Shown piece by piece: positions 7,610 through 15,739 of a stretch of DNA of 34,154 bases (position 1 is its first letter; every line of letters begins with the position of its first letter). The stretch comes from Zetaproteobacteria bacterium. GTDB lineage: Bacteria; Pseudomonadota; Zetaproteobacteria; Mariprofundales; J009. The stretch spans positions 1-34,154 of the forward strand of contig RFFX01000083.1 in assembly GCA_003696765.1 (NCBI GenBank), given 5' to 3'. The position numbers and the translations under genes were made by a program. The notes beneath the pieces were generated by a model. The model worked only from the letters and a program-made list of their open reading frames with translations. It was not told the origin of the DNA and made no database searches.

Positions 7610-8599
7610 ATGCGAATCGCACCGGAACAGCTCTTCCGCGATCCGCCGCCGGCCTGCTACCTCTACGGCAGCGACGCGGACGCCGTCACCACCGCCGCCG
7701 AACGGCTCATGAAGCTGGGGGACCCGGCGCTGCCCCGGATCCGTGCCGACTGCGACGAGCTCCACCGCATCCATGAGGAGTGGCACAACCCGGCGCTCTT
7801 CGGCCCCTCCGGCTGTATCGGGCTGGTGCGCAACGCCGAGGCGGCCACCCCGGCACAGACCGCCCGGCTGATCGCACTCGTCCGCGAAGTCCCCGCTGGC
7901 AGCCGGCTGATCATCCGCGCAACCGGCACAGTGTGGAAGCGGGCGGCACACAAGAAGCTACTGGCACTGAAGGAGCTGGCCTGCTGCGAATGCGCCCCCC
8001 CCACTCCGGCGCAGTTCCGCCGCCGACTGGAAGAGGAGGCGGAGCGCATAGGCCTGCGGCTCGAGGATGGGGTGGTCGAGGCGGCGGCCGAGCGGCTGGG
8101 CGGCATGGAGCAGGCGGCGGGCGCCTGGCTGCAACGGCTGGCCTGGTACGACGGCGGCGCCGGCGCTCCGATCCCGTGGTCGGTGGCCGGGGCGCTGCTG
8201 GGGGAGCAGGCGCCGGCCGAGCTGGAGCAGTGGTGCCACGCCGTGGCCGACAAATCGCCCGACGCACTGGTGCTGCTGCGCCGGCTGGTCGTCGATCAGC
8301 GCATCGCCCCGATTCAGATGATCGTCTGGCTCGCCACCCGCATGCAGCAGATCCTCCTCTACCGCTGGCATCAGCATCGGGGAGGCGGCAACCCGACCGC
8401 GGACCTCTTCGGAGCGGCGCGGCATCAGGTGCCGCGCGAGGCGCGCCGCTGGTCGGCGGCGGAGCTCTCCACCCTGCTCCCCCGCATCCGGCAGGCCGAG
8501 GAGCAGCTCAAGGGAGCGCGCCACCTCACCGAGCGCATCATCCTCGAACGGCTGGTGCTGGAGCTGATCGCCCCCGACCGGCAGTCGCCGCCCGGATGA
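7610..8599 (+). CDS. holA: DNA polymerase III delta subunit
   Basis: Delta is the subunit of the clamp loader that opens the beta sliding clamp during replication. The protein is 329 residues, normal for HolA. It shows the N-terminal nucleotide-fold region (ACYLYGSDADAVTTAAERLM, then GPSGCIGLVRNAEA), RLIIRATGTVWKRAAHKKLL in the middle and a C-terminal helical region (MIVWLATRMQQILLYRWHQ, RHLTERIILERLVLELI). Sequence conservation in this family is low, so the call also rests on gene order after leuS-lptE. ATG 7610 begins 2 bases after the lptE stop, with GAGG just before it. It converges on the PHP phosphatase gene, 18 bp away. Confidence 0.9.
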   Translation: MRIAPEQLFRDPPPACYLYGSDADAVTTAAERLMKLGDPALPRIRADCDELHRIHEEWHNPALFGPSGCIGLVRNAEAATPAQTARLIALVREVPAGSRLIIRATGTVWKRAAHKKLLALKELACCECAPPTPAQFRRRLEEEAERIGLRLEDGVVEAAAERLGGMEQAAGAWLQRLAWYDGGAGAPIPWSVAGALLGEQAPAELEQWCHAVADKSPDALVLLRRLVVDQRIAPIQMIVWLATRMQQILLYRWHQHRGGGNPTADLFGAARHQVPREARRWSAAELSTLLPRIRQAEEQLKGARHLTERIILERLVLELIAPDRQSPPG

Positions 8600-8612
8600 G
8601 GCCACTGCCGCC

Positions 8613-8642
8613 GGCTTTCACAGCGGTCGAAGAGCGCGGCGG
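8613..8642 (+). repeat. Possible fragment of mosaic hairpin repeat (copy VI, B left arm)
   Basis: TCGAAGAGCGCGG is identical to the start of hairpin B in copy II, and the preceding bases (GGCTTTCACAGCG) resemble those of the fragment at 23920-23934 (GGCTTCACGGGCG). It spans the stop codon of the minus-strand PHP gene, so that protein's last residues (RRRRALRPL) may come from it. The match is short; chance similarity cannot be excluded. Confidence 0.4.
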
Positions 8643-9439
8643 CGACGGTGGAAGGTGCAGATCCGCGTCACCCCATGGCGCGCCAGCAGGGCGCGGCAGC
8701 CATCCATGGCGAAACCGACATCGCCCGGGGCGTGGGCGTCGGAGCCGTAGCTGAAAGGAATCCCCCGGGCCGCGGCAGCCGCGACGATCCGCGGCGAGGG
8801 GTAGATGGCGCCGCACGGCTTGCGCAGCCCGGCGCTGCTGATCTCCAGCGCCACCCCGGCGCGGGCCACCGCATCGAGCATCGCCTCCTCGGCGCGGGCC
8901 ACCGCCGCATCCTCCTCCGGGGCGGGGCGGTGGCCGAACTTCTTGGCCAGATCGGGGTGGCCGATGATGTCGAACAGCCCCGACGCCGCCGAGGCGGCCA
9001 CCGCATCGAAATAGCTGCAGAAGGTGGCCCCCACCCCGACCGAATCCCAGCGGTCGCGCCGATCCGGATCGTCGAAGGCCCAGTCGCCCAAGTAGTGGAC
9101 CGAACCGATCAGGTAGTCCCACGGGTGGCGCCCGGCCAGCTCGGCCACGAACGGTTCGCAACCGGGGCGCCAGTCGACCTCCAGCCCGAGGCGGATGGTC
9201 AGGCGGCCGGCGAAGCGGTCGCGCGCGGCCAACACCTCGGCGACGTACTCCTCCAACTGCTCCATGCGCATGCGCCAGTCGTCGTCGAACGGCGGCGGCA
9301 TCGGGCTATGGTCGGAGATCCCGATCTCGCGCAGACCGGCGTCGATCGCCGCCCGAGCGTAGTCGGCCACCCGCCCCTCGGCATGGTTGCAGCGCGGGGT
9401 GTGCATGTGGTAGTCGGGCAGCGGCTCAGAGTTCGGCAT
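8618..9439 (-). CDS. PHP-domain histidinol-phosphatase family protein
   Basis: A 273-residue metal-dependent phosphoesterase of the HisJ/HisK (Bacillus-type) histidinol-phosphatase family, which can remove phosphate from histidinol phosphate in the last part of histidine synthesis. Metal-binding motifs are present: DYHMHTPRCNHAEG at residues 9-22, EIGISDHSP, LGLEVDW, YLIGSVHYLGDW, DIIGHPDLAKKF, and a C-terminal SYGSDAHAPGDVG. ATG 9439 lies 14 bases inside the end of sppA on the same strand, so the two are coupled. No other his gene is near, so the physiological substrate could be a different phosphate ester. The last codons coincide with a possible repeat fragment. Confidence 0.85.
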   Translation of the reverse strand: MPNSEPLPDYHMHTPRCNHAEGRVADYARAAIDAGLREIGISDHSPMPPPFDDDWRMRMEQLEEYVAEVLAARDRFAGRLTIRLGLEVDWRPGCEPFVAELAGRHPWDYLIGSVHYLGDWAFDDPDRRDRWDSVGVGATFCSYFDAVAASAASGLFDIIGHPDLAKKFGHRPAPEEDAAVARAEEAMLDAVARAGVALEISSAGLRKPCGAIYPSPRIVAAAAARGIPFSYGSDAHAPGDVGFAMDGCRALLARHGVTRICTFHRRRRALRPL

Positions 9440-11249
9440 AGGCGTAGATCCCCCTCGGGTCGGGCGACAGCGCTGCGCGCCACGGCCCGTTCCACAGCAG
9501 ACGCAACAACCACTCCACCTCCCGCGGCGGGGTGGGCAGCGCCGCCGCCACCCGGCCGAGGAGCCGCCCGGCGAGCCGTTGCCACATCTCCTCCTCGGGA
9601 TGGAGGGTGCGGACGCGGTAGTGGTCTCCGTGCGCCCCGACGCGGCGGGCGGCGGCGGCGATCGCCTGCCCGAGACCGCCCAAATGGTCGACCAGATGGA
9701 GCCGCAGCGCATCCACGCCGCTCCACACCCGCCCCTGGGCCAGCCGCTCCACTTGCGCCCGCGGCAGATGGCGCCCTTCGGCCACCCGCTGCAGGAAAAG
9801 ATCGTAGATATGGGCCACCCCCGCCTCGAGCAGCGCCCGCTGACCGGCGTCGAGCGGCCGGTCGCCGCGGATCGGGAGCAGCGCCGTGGTCTGCACCCCG
9901 TCGAGATGGATCCCCGCCTGCTCCAGCGCCGGCGAGAGATCGGGGATGAGGGCGAAGACCCCGATCGAGCCGGTCAACGTCGCCGGCCGCGCCCAGATCT
10001 CGTCGGCGGCGCTGGCGATCCAGTAGCCGCCGGAGGCTGCCACCCCGCCCATCGACACCACCAGCGGCTTGCCCCGCCGTTTCAGCCGCAGCAGCGCGCG
10101 ATGGATCGTCTCGGCGGCGGTGGCGCTCCCCCCCGGCGAGTCGATGCGCAACACCACCGCGGCGATGGAGTCGTCCCGCGCCGCCCGCTCGATCAGATCG
10201 GTCAGCGTGCGTGCGCCGATCGCGCTTACCGGCTGCTTGCCGGGGACGATCTCGCCGCTGGCCCGGATCAGCGCAACCGTCGGCCCGTCGCCCCCCGCAT
10301 CCCTGTCGGTGGCGGCCAGGTACTCGGCCGATTCCACCCACGGCAGCGGCGCATCCCGATGGAGCAGGCGCTGGAGCAGCCGCCGCGCATCCCTGCGGTC
10401 GCCAAGCAGGTCGACCAGCCTCTCGCGGCGCGCAAGGGCGGCCAGATCGCCGTGCGACAATACCGCCAGCTTCCTAGGATGGTCGAGCAGATGCTGCATC
10501 CGCTGCGCGTCGATGCCGCGCCGCGCGGCGATCCGCCGCTTGATCTGCCGCCACCACTCCTCCAGCCAGGCACGAGCCGCCTCCCGCGCCGCATCGGACA
10601 TCCCCTCCCGCGTCACCGGCTCGGCGAAGGATTTGTAGCGACCTGCCCGCACCACCGTCGCACGCAGCGACAGGCGATCGAGCGCAGACTTGAAGTAGTG
10701 GCGCAATACCGCCGGGCCGGCCAGCGCCACCACCCCGGTGGGATGGAGCACGATGCGGTCGGCGGAGGTCGCCAGCAGATATTGGGCGGTAGAGAAGGAG
10801 GCGCCGTAGGCCACCACCGGCTTGCCACTGCTGCGAAAGCGGTCGATCGCCTCGGCCACCGCATCGATCCGGGCCAGCGGCACCGGCTCCATCGTCTCGA
10901 CGTCGAGCCAGACCGCACGGATGCGTGGATCGGCGGCGGCGCGATCGAGTGCCCGGACGATGTCAGGAATCGCGGTCTGGCCGGCGACCGGCAGATCCGA
11001 CGGGAACAAAACGGGCGCCGGAGGCGCCGCCTGCTCGCGCAGCTCGCCGTGGATGCGCAGATCGAGCACCACGGCCTCCGGCAGGGGGTGGAACCGACGA
11101 TAGAGCAGAGCGGCGCCGCCAACCAGCAGCGCCACGAGCAGCAGCAGGGCGACCAGCCGCTGCAACACACCGGCCAGGCGCCAAAGCCCGCGCAGCAGGG
11201 CCGAAATCACGCGGACACCCCCCATCCGCAGGCCATCCCCCGGGGACAT
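9426..11249 (-). CDS. sppA: Signal peptide peptidase SppA (protease IV, 67K type)
   Basis: Membrane-anchored serine protease that degrades cleaved signal peptides. It is 607 residues, the long Gram-negative form with two tandem SppA domains. An N-terminal membrane segment spans roughly residues 28-49 (QRLVALLLLVALLVGGAALLY). The catalytic Lys of the N-terminal domain is K206 in AGRYKSFAEP, and the nucleophile of the C-terminal domain is S406 in MGGVAASGGYW. The dyad is thus split between the domains, as in E. coli SppA. IDSPGGSATAAE and TGSIGVFALIPDL are further family motifs. ATG 11249 follows a G-rich stretch; a second ATG at codon 9 is an alternative. Begins 18 bases after the small repeat-protein gene. 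Confidence 0.94.
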   Translation of the reverse strand: MSPGDGLRMGGVRVISALLRGLWRLAGVLQRLVALLLLVALLVGGAALLYRRFHPLPEAVVLDLRIHGELREQAAPPAPVLFPSDLPVAGQTAIPDIVRALDRAAADPRIRAVWLDVETMEPVPLARIDAVAEAIDRFRSSGKPVVAYGASFSTAQYLLATSADRIVLHPTGVVALAGPAVLRHYFKSALDRLSLRATVVRAGRYKSFAEPVTREGMSDAAREAARAWLEEWWRQIKRRIAARRGIDAQRMQHLLDHPRKLAVLSHGDLAALARRERLVDLLGDRRDARRLLQRLLHRDAPLPWVESAEYLAATDRDAGGDGPTVALIRASGEIVPGKQPVSAIGARTLTDLIERAARDDSIAAVVLRIDSPGGSATAAETIHRALLRLKRRGKPLVVSMGGVAASGGYWIASAADEIWARPATLTGSIGVFALIPDLSPALEQAGIHLDGVQTTALLPIRGDRPLDAGQRALLEAGVAHIYDLFLQRVAEGRHLPRAQVERLAQGRVWSGVDALRLHLVDHLGGLGQAIAAAARRVGAHGDHYRVRTLHPEEEMWQRLAGRLLGRVAAALPTPPREVEWLLRLLWNGPWRAALSPDPRGIYAYAEL

Positions 11250-11267
11250 CCCCCCCGGAAGGGGCGA

Positions 11268-11612
11268 TCAGTCGTGACGGTGTCCGGCCGCCCTGCGCAC
11301 CTTCCGCCGATGCTCCCGCGCCTCCCTGCGCATCGCGCGGCGATGTTCCCGCACCTCCCTGCGCACCTTCCGCCGGTGCTCCCGCGCCTCCCTGCGCACC
11401 GCGCGCCGGTGCTCCCGCGCCTCCCTGCGCACCTTCCGCCGATGCTCCCGCAGCTCATGCTTGTGGTGGTGCGCCTCGACCGCCGCGGAAGAGTCTGCAC
11501 CGCCCTCCTCCTCCGCGCGCAACGATCCCGCGGCATAGAACAGCAGACCGCAGCAGAGCACGGCGGCGATCCACCCCGCGGCAGCCCGCTTCGACACCCA
11601 AGCCACCCTCAC
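11268..11612 (-). CDS. Small secreted Arg/His-rich 11-residue repeat protein
   Basis: I do not recognise this 114-residue protein. It starts with a signal-peptide-like segment (KRAAAGWIAAVLCCGLLFYA), then a short acidic linker with HHHKHE, then five near-perfect 11-residue repeats of the type EHRRKVRREAR, ending in GHRHD. Every repeat is strongly basic with Glu at fixed places, and K and A alternate (HRRKVRR, HRRAVRR), giving a 22-residue super-period. The predicted form is an exported, helical, cationic protein that could bind metal, polyphosphate, nucleic acid or envelope polymers; this is inference. Start GTG 11612 overlaps the stop of the HDOD gene; GTGs at 11606 and 11597 are alternatives. 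It sits between the HDOD gene and sppA in one transcription unit. Confidence 0.7.
   Translation of the reverse strand: MRVAWVSKRAAAGWIAAVLCCGLLFYAAGSLRAEEEGGADSSAAVEAHHHKHELREHRRKVRREAREHRRAVRREAREHRRKVRREVREHRRAMRREAREHRRKVRRAAGHRHD
11291..11455 (-). repeat. 33-bp in-frame tandem repeat (5 units, 66-bp super-period)
   Basis: Five consecutive units of 33 bp, beginning near 11300, 11333, 11366, 11399 and 11432. Each contains CTCCCTGCGCA or a close variant. Units 1, 3 and 5 share CTTCCGCC, while units 2 and 4 have CGCGCG in the same place, so the DNA has a 66-bp higher-order period. The repeat encodes the 11-residue repeats of the small secreted protein. Confidence 0.9.
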
Positions 11613-12820
11613 AGCCCCAGCGAGCGCATCTGCTCGTCGGCCCAGCGGATCGCCTGCAGATACTGCTGCATCAGCAGGTGGGCGTTGAGATCGGGAATCA
11701 CCAGACAAGCCGCCTCCGCCTGCTGCCAGTCGTTGTGTTCGATGAAGCGGACGATGGTCAGCAGCTTGCCCATCTCCGAATCGGGCACCAGCAGGCCGTC
11801 CCGCACGCTCTGCGGCAGGGCGATATCCTCCAGCGCCTCCTTCATCGGCCGGTCGAGCAGGGCGTCGAGCACCGAGAACATACCGAGGATGAAGTAGTCG
11901 GCCTGGTTGCGGTAGCCGAGCAGCGCGGCGGTCAGCTCGAGCATCTTGCCCCGCACCAGCGAGATCTTGATCAGCTCCGGCGGCTTGTTCTCCCCCAGCG
12001 AGGCGAGCGACAACAAGGAAAGCCAGCGCCGGATGTTGGAGAGCCCGAGCAGCGAGAGCGCCTGCTTGATCGAGGTGATCTCCCGCTTCAGCCCGAAGGC
12101 GGCGGAGTTGATGTACTTCAACAGGCGGTAGGAGAGGGCGACATCCTGCTTGACCACATCCTCCACCTCGTCGATCGCCTCCGCCGAGATCACCTGCTGC
12201 AGCGCGCGCAGCACCGCCATCTTGTTGTCGGAGAGCTGTTTGCCGTGGACCAGGTCGGGCTGGGAGAAGAAGTCCCCCTGGAAGTAGTCGATGTGCAGCG
12301 GCTTGCACACCTCCATCGCCTCGTAGTCGTCCACGCCGCTGACCAGGATCTTGACGTGGAATCGGCTGAGCTGCCGCACCTCGTCGGCGATGCAGTGGGC
12401 CACCGCCGGGTAGTGGATGCGCACCACGTCGGCCAGCTCGATCGCCTTCTCCAGCTGGGGAGAGTAGACGAAGTCGTCGACGATGATGGAATACCCCTGC
12501 TCGCGCAGCGACTTGAGGCCGTCGAGCAGCTCGCCGGTGATCGGAGTGTTCTGCATCAGGGTGAAGGAGACCCGCCCCGGCGGCAGCGCATCGGCGATGT
12601 TGTCGAGCATGAAGCCGCTGGCCGCATTCATGTGCACCTTGTGGCCGCCGGTCAGCTCGTCGAGACCGATGTCCATCAGGGCGTGGACCAGCACCTGCGC
12701 CGCCTCGGAGGCGTCGCTCGCCTTCTGCTTCTCTCCGGGCAGGCGGGCGAGAAGCTCGTAGGCCACCACCTTGAAGTTGCGATCGAAGATGGGCTGACGC
12801 CCGACGTAGATATCCTGCAC
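11609..12820 (-). CDS. EAL-HDOD (CdgJ/YuxH-type) signalling protein
   Basis: A 403-residue protein with an N-terminal EAL-like domain (about residues 1-200) and a C-terminal HDOD domain (about 200-400). The EAL domain opens with VQDIYVGRQPIFDRNFKVVAYELLAR, where the catalytic EAL is replaced by ELL. The metal-binding residues of active c-di-GMP phosphodiesterases are not evident, so it is probably a non-catalytic adaptor. The HDOD part has DVALSYRLLKYINSAAFGLKREITSIKQALSLLG, typical of this class, members of which act in motility or c-di-GMP signalling. Start GTG 12820 is chosen because GGGAG lies 7 bases before it and the family motif follows directly. Divergent from ubiG across about 100 bp that should hold both promoters. 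First gene of a minus-strand unit with the repeat protein, sppA and the PHP gene. Confidence 0.9.
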   Translation of the reverse strand: MQDIYVGRQPIFDRNFKVVAYELLARLPGEKQKASDASEAAQVLVHALMDIGLDELTGGHKVHMNAASGFMLDNIADALPPGRVSFTLMQNTPITGELLDGLKSLREQGYSIIVDDFVYSPQLEKAIELADVVRIHYPAVAHCIADEVRQLSRFHVKILVSGVDDYEAMEVCKPLHIDYFQGDFFSQPDLVHGKQLSDNKMAVLRALQQVISAEAIDEVEDVVKQDVALSYRLLKYINSAAFGLKREITSIKQALSLLGLSNIRRWLSLLSLASLGENKPPELIKISLVRGKMLELTAALLGYRNQADYFILGMFSVLDALLDRPMKEALEDIALPQSVRDGLLVPDSEMGKLLTIVRFIEHNDWQQAEAACLVIPDLNAHLLMQQYLQAIRWADEQMRSLGL

Positions 12821-12922
12821 GACACCGCTCCCGTTGGAATCCTCAGCCGCACCGCCCGGCCGCCCCCCGCCACCGCCGGGCGGGCTTGCCTTCCCCGATG
12901 CGCCGTCGCATGCTGCGCGACC

Positions 12923-13642
12923 ATGAACACAATGCAACCGCCCGCCGCGGTGGACCGGTCGGAGATCGACAAGTTCGACGCCCTCGCCGCCGAGTGGTGG
13001 GATCCCGAGGGGCGGTTCCGGCCGTTACACCGCATCCAGCCGATCCGACTGGGCTACATCCGGCGCACCGCCGCGCCTCTGGCCGGACGGCGGCTGCTCG
13101 ACGTCGGCTGCGGCGGCGGTCTGCTGGCCGAAGCGCTGGCCGCCGAAGGGGCCGAGGTCACCGGAATCGACCGATCGGAGCGGGCGATCGCCATCGCCCG
13201 CAGCCACGCCGCGCAGCAGGGCATCGCGGTCGACTACGCCGTCTCCGACGCCGAAACCTGGGCCGAAACGCACCAGCATGCCTACGATCTGATCACCTGC
13301 CTCGAGGTGCTGGAACACCTGCCCGACGTGCCGGGCACCCTTGCCGCCTGCAGCGCCATGCTGCAGCCCGGGGGGCTCCTCTTCTTCGCCACCATCAACC
13401 GTACGCCGACCGCTTGGCTCAAGGCGATCCTCGGCGCGGAGTATCTGCTCGGCTGGCTGCCGAGGGGAACCCACGACTACCGCCGCTTCATCCGCCCCTC
13501 CGAGCTGCAGCGGGCGTTGCGCGGCGCGGGGCTGACGCTGCGCGAACTGCGCGGCCTCTGCTTCGATCCGCTGGCCAACCGCTTCTACGAAGGCGAGGAT
13601 CTCTCGGTCAACTACATGGGGTTCGCGGTCCAACGCGCCTGA
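12923..13642 (+). CDS. ubiG: Ubiquinone biosynthesis O-methyltransferase UbiG
   Basis: SAM-dependent methyltransferase that performs both O-methylations of ubiquinone synthesis at the inner membrane face. The 239-residue length is typical. The UbiG-specific N-terminus is present (DRSEIDKFDALAAEWWDPEGRFRPLHRIQPIRLGYI). The SAM-binding motif is LLDVGCGGGLLAEALA, followed by VTGIDRSERAI and CLEVLEHLPD. A C-terminal motif (GWLPRGTHDYRRFIRPSEL, then GLCFDPLANRF and VNYMGFA) confirms the assignment. ATG 12923 has no obvious Shine-Dalgarno; a second ATG three codons on is possible. Its presence implies a ubiquinone-based respiratory chain. lptD follows after 15 bp. Confidence 0.95.
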   Translation: MNTMQPPAAVDRSEIDKFDALAAEWWDPEGRFRPLHRIQPIRLGYIRRTAAPLAGRRLLDVGCGGGLLAEALAAEGAEVTGIDRSERAIAIARSHAAQQGIAVDYAVSDAETWAETHQHAYDLITCLEVLEHLPDVPGTLAACSAMLQPGGLLFFATINRTPTAWLKAILGAEYLLGWLPRGTHDYRRFIRPSELQRALRGAGLTLRELRGLCFDPLANRFYEGEDLSVNYMGFAVQRA

Positions 13643-13657
13643 CCGCCGGCTCCGCCC

Positions 13658-15733
13658 GTGCAACGCCCCCTCCCGCTGCTGCTGCTCCTGCTGCTGCTGA
13701 TACCGCAGGCAGCCCGGCCGGCGGCGGTCGATCTCGACGCCCGCCGGGTGACCCGCAGCAGCGACGGCACCATCACCGCCGAGGGGGGCGCCCTGCTGCG
13801 GCGGGCCGGCGCCCGCCTCTCCGCCGCCACCATCCGCTACCACCCCGACCGGCGCACGGTCGACCTCTACGGCGCGGTCCGGCTGCGTGATGCCGGCTAC
13901 GACCTCTACGCCCGCGAGGCCCACTACGCGCTGGAGCAACACCGGGGGACGTTGCGCGACGCACGCATCGCGATGGCCGACGCGGGAGCGGCGCGGGCGC
14001 GGAGGGCCGAGCAGCGCGCCCCGGGCAGGTTCCTGCTTCACGATGCCTCCTTCACCACCTGCCGCGCCGGCACGCCGGGCGGCTGGCGACTCGATGCGCA
14101 ACAGGCCGAACTCGACCGCGAGGCCGGGCTGGTCACCCTCCACCACGCCACCTTCACCCTCGCCGGCACCCCCCTCTTCTACACCCCCTACTGGCAATAC
14201 CCGCTGCGCCGCCGCTCCGGCCTGCTCACCCCGAGGGTCGGCTTCGGCAAACGGCGCGGCAACGAACTCGCCCTGCCGCTCTACTGGGCGGCCGCTCCGA
14301 ACTGGGATGCCACCCTCACCCCCCACTGGATGGAGGCGCGCGGCACCGCCGGCGCGATCGAGCTGCGCCACGCAGACACGTTGGGGCGGGAGCGGCTGCA
14401 GATCGAGGGGCTGCGCGACCGGCAGCTCGGCCGCAAGGTGCGAAAGGCGGGCGGCGGCGCGATCCACTGGCGGCTCGCGCCCGGACTCGGCTTCGATGCC
14501 CATGGCCGCTTCGTCGGCGACCGCGCCTACCTGGCCGACTTCAGCCCCGACGGCATCAGTGGAGCCACCCGCTACCTGACCAGCAGCGCCCGCCTGGGAT
14601 GGCACGGAGATGAGGGACAGGCCTGGATCAGCGCCACCCGCAACCAGAATCTCGCCACAGCCAGCGACGCCGCCACGCTGCAGATCCTGCCGCGGCTGGA
14701 GAGCCACCACCGCATCCCCTTGCGGCTGCACGGGCTGCTCCTCGGCCTCGACCAGCAGACCACCAACTTCAGCCGCGCCCAGGGCAGCGCCGGCGTGCGG
14801 CTGGTGGCGGCGCCGTGGCTGGAGCTGCCCTGGCGGCTGGACGACACCGGCAGCCTGACGCTGCGGCTGCGGCTGGGCGGAGAACACGCCGACTACTGGC
14901 TGCGCAACGGCCTGCTGCCGGCACGCCAGCACCGCAACAGCTACAACGCCGCCCTCACCCTCGCCGCCGACCTCGAACGCATCTCGGACGACGGCCTATG
15001 GCGCCACCGCATCACCCCGATCCTCCGCTACGACCGGGTGGTCGCACCCGACCAGTCGCGGCTGGCGCGCTTCGACTCCGCCTACACCCGGCTCAACATG
15101 AGCAACCTGCTCGCCGCCAACCGCTTCATCGGCCACGACCGAGTCGAGCGGGCCCACCGCATCTCGCTGCTGCTCGGCCAGATGCTGCAGCACAAGCCGA
15201 GGCGCAGCGCCACCGCCCGCACCCTCTTCCGCGCCGCCTTCGGCCTCTCCTACGACCTCTTGCGCGCCAGTGTCGATCCGGCGCTCAAGCCGCCCCCGCA
15301 GCGGCCGTGGTCCAACCTGATCGGCAACCTGGCCTGGCATCCCTGGCCGGGAGTGGGCCTGACCGCCGCAGGGCAGTTCGATCCGGCCGACCACTACTGG
15401 GCCTATGCGACCGTCACCGCCTCCTGGAAGGACGAGCGCGGCGACCGGTGGCAGGGGAGCTACCGCCAGGCCGACCGGCGCTACGCCGCCGCCGCGGAGA
15501 GCCTGGAGAGCAGCCTGCGGCTGGCGCCGGCCCCCCGCTGGCGGACGGAGCTGCGCTGGCACTACGACCTGAAGCGCAAACGGACCCGCTTCGCCAACCT
15601 CGCCCTCGCCTACCACCACCCCTGCTGGCGGCTGACCGTCGAGGGCTACCGCAACACGCTGCTCGCCGCGACCAGCGCCCGCTCCGACACCGGCCTGCGG
15701 CTGGCCTTCACCATCGAGGGTATCGGCGGCTGA
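13658..15733 (+). CDS. lptD: LPS-assembly outer-membrane protein LptD
   Basis: Outer-membrane beta-barrel that inserts lipopolysaccharide into the outer leaflet with LptE. It has 691 residues, a little short for the family. A Leu-rich signal peptide comes first (PLPLLLLLLLLIPQAARPA), then an OstA/LptA-like jellyroll domain (residues about 25-150; VDLDARRVTRSSDGTITAEGGA), then the LptD barrel (LFYTPYWQYPLRRRSGLLTPRVGF). Only two cysteines are seen: C135 in SFTTCRAG, equivalent to the family TTC motif, and C656 in HPCWRL near the C-terminus. One interdomain disulfide is thus possible, instead of the two of E. coli. GTG 13658 is the start; uvrC follows 6 bp after the stop. Confidence 0.93.
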   Translation: MQRPLPLLLLLLLLIPQAARPAAVDLDARRVTRSSDGTITAEGGALLRRAGARLSAATIRYHPDRRTVDLYGAVRLRDAGYDLYAREAHYALEQHRGTLRDARIAMADAGAARARRAEQRAPGRFLLHDASFTTCRAGTPGGWRLDAQQAELDREAGLVTLHHATFTLAGTPLFYTPYWQYPLRRRSGLLTPRVGFGKRRGNELALPLYWAAAPNWDATLTPHWMEARGTAGAIELRHADTLGRERLQIEGLRDRQLGRKVRKAGGGAIHWRLAPGLGFDAHGRFVGDRAYLADFSPDGISGATRYLTSSARLGWHGDEGQAWISATRNQNLATASDAATLQILPRLESHHRIPLRLHGLLLGLDQQTTNFSRAQGSAGVRLVAAPWLELPWRLDDTGSLTLRLRLGGEHADYWLRNGLLPARQHRNSYNAALTLAADLERISDDGLWRHRITPILRYDRVVAPDQSRLARFDSAYTRLNMSNLLAANRFIGHDRVERAHRISLLLGQMLQHKPRRSATARTLFRAAFGLSYDLLRASVDPALKPPPQRPWSNLIGNLAWHPWPGVGLTAAGQFDPADHYWAYATVTASWKDERGDRWQGSYRQADRRYAAAAESLESSLRLAPAPRWRTELRWHYDLKRKRTRFANLALAYHHPCWRLTVEGYRNTLLAATSARSDTGLRLAFTIEGIGG

Positions 15734-15739
15734 TCGCCC

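Noticed and set aside
11291-11455. Regular 33-bp repeats that could suggest a CRISPR array
   Set aside because: Units are directly contiguous without unique spacers, are a multiple of three, and encode a clean 11-residue protein repeat behind a signal peptide.
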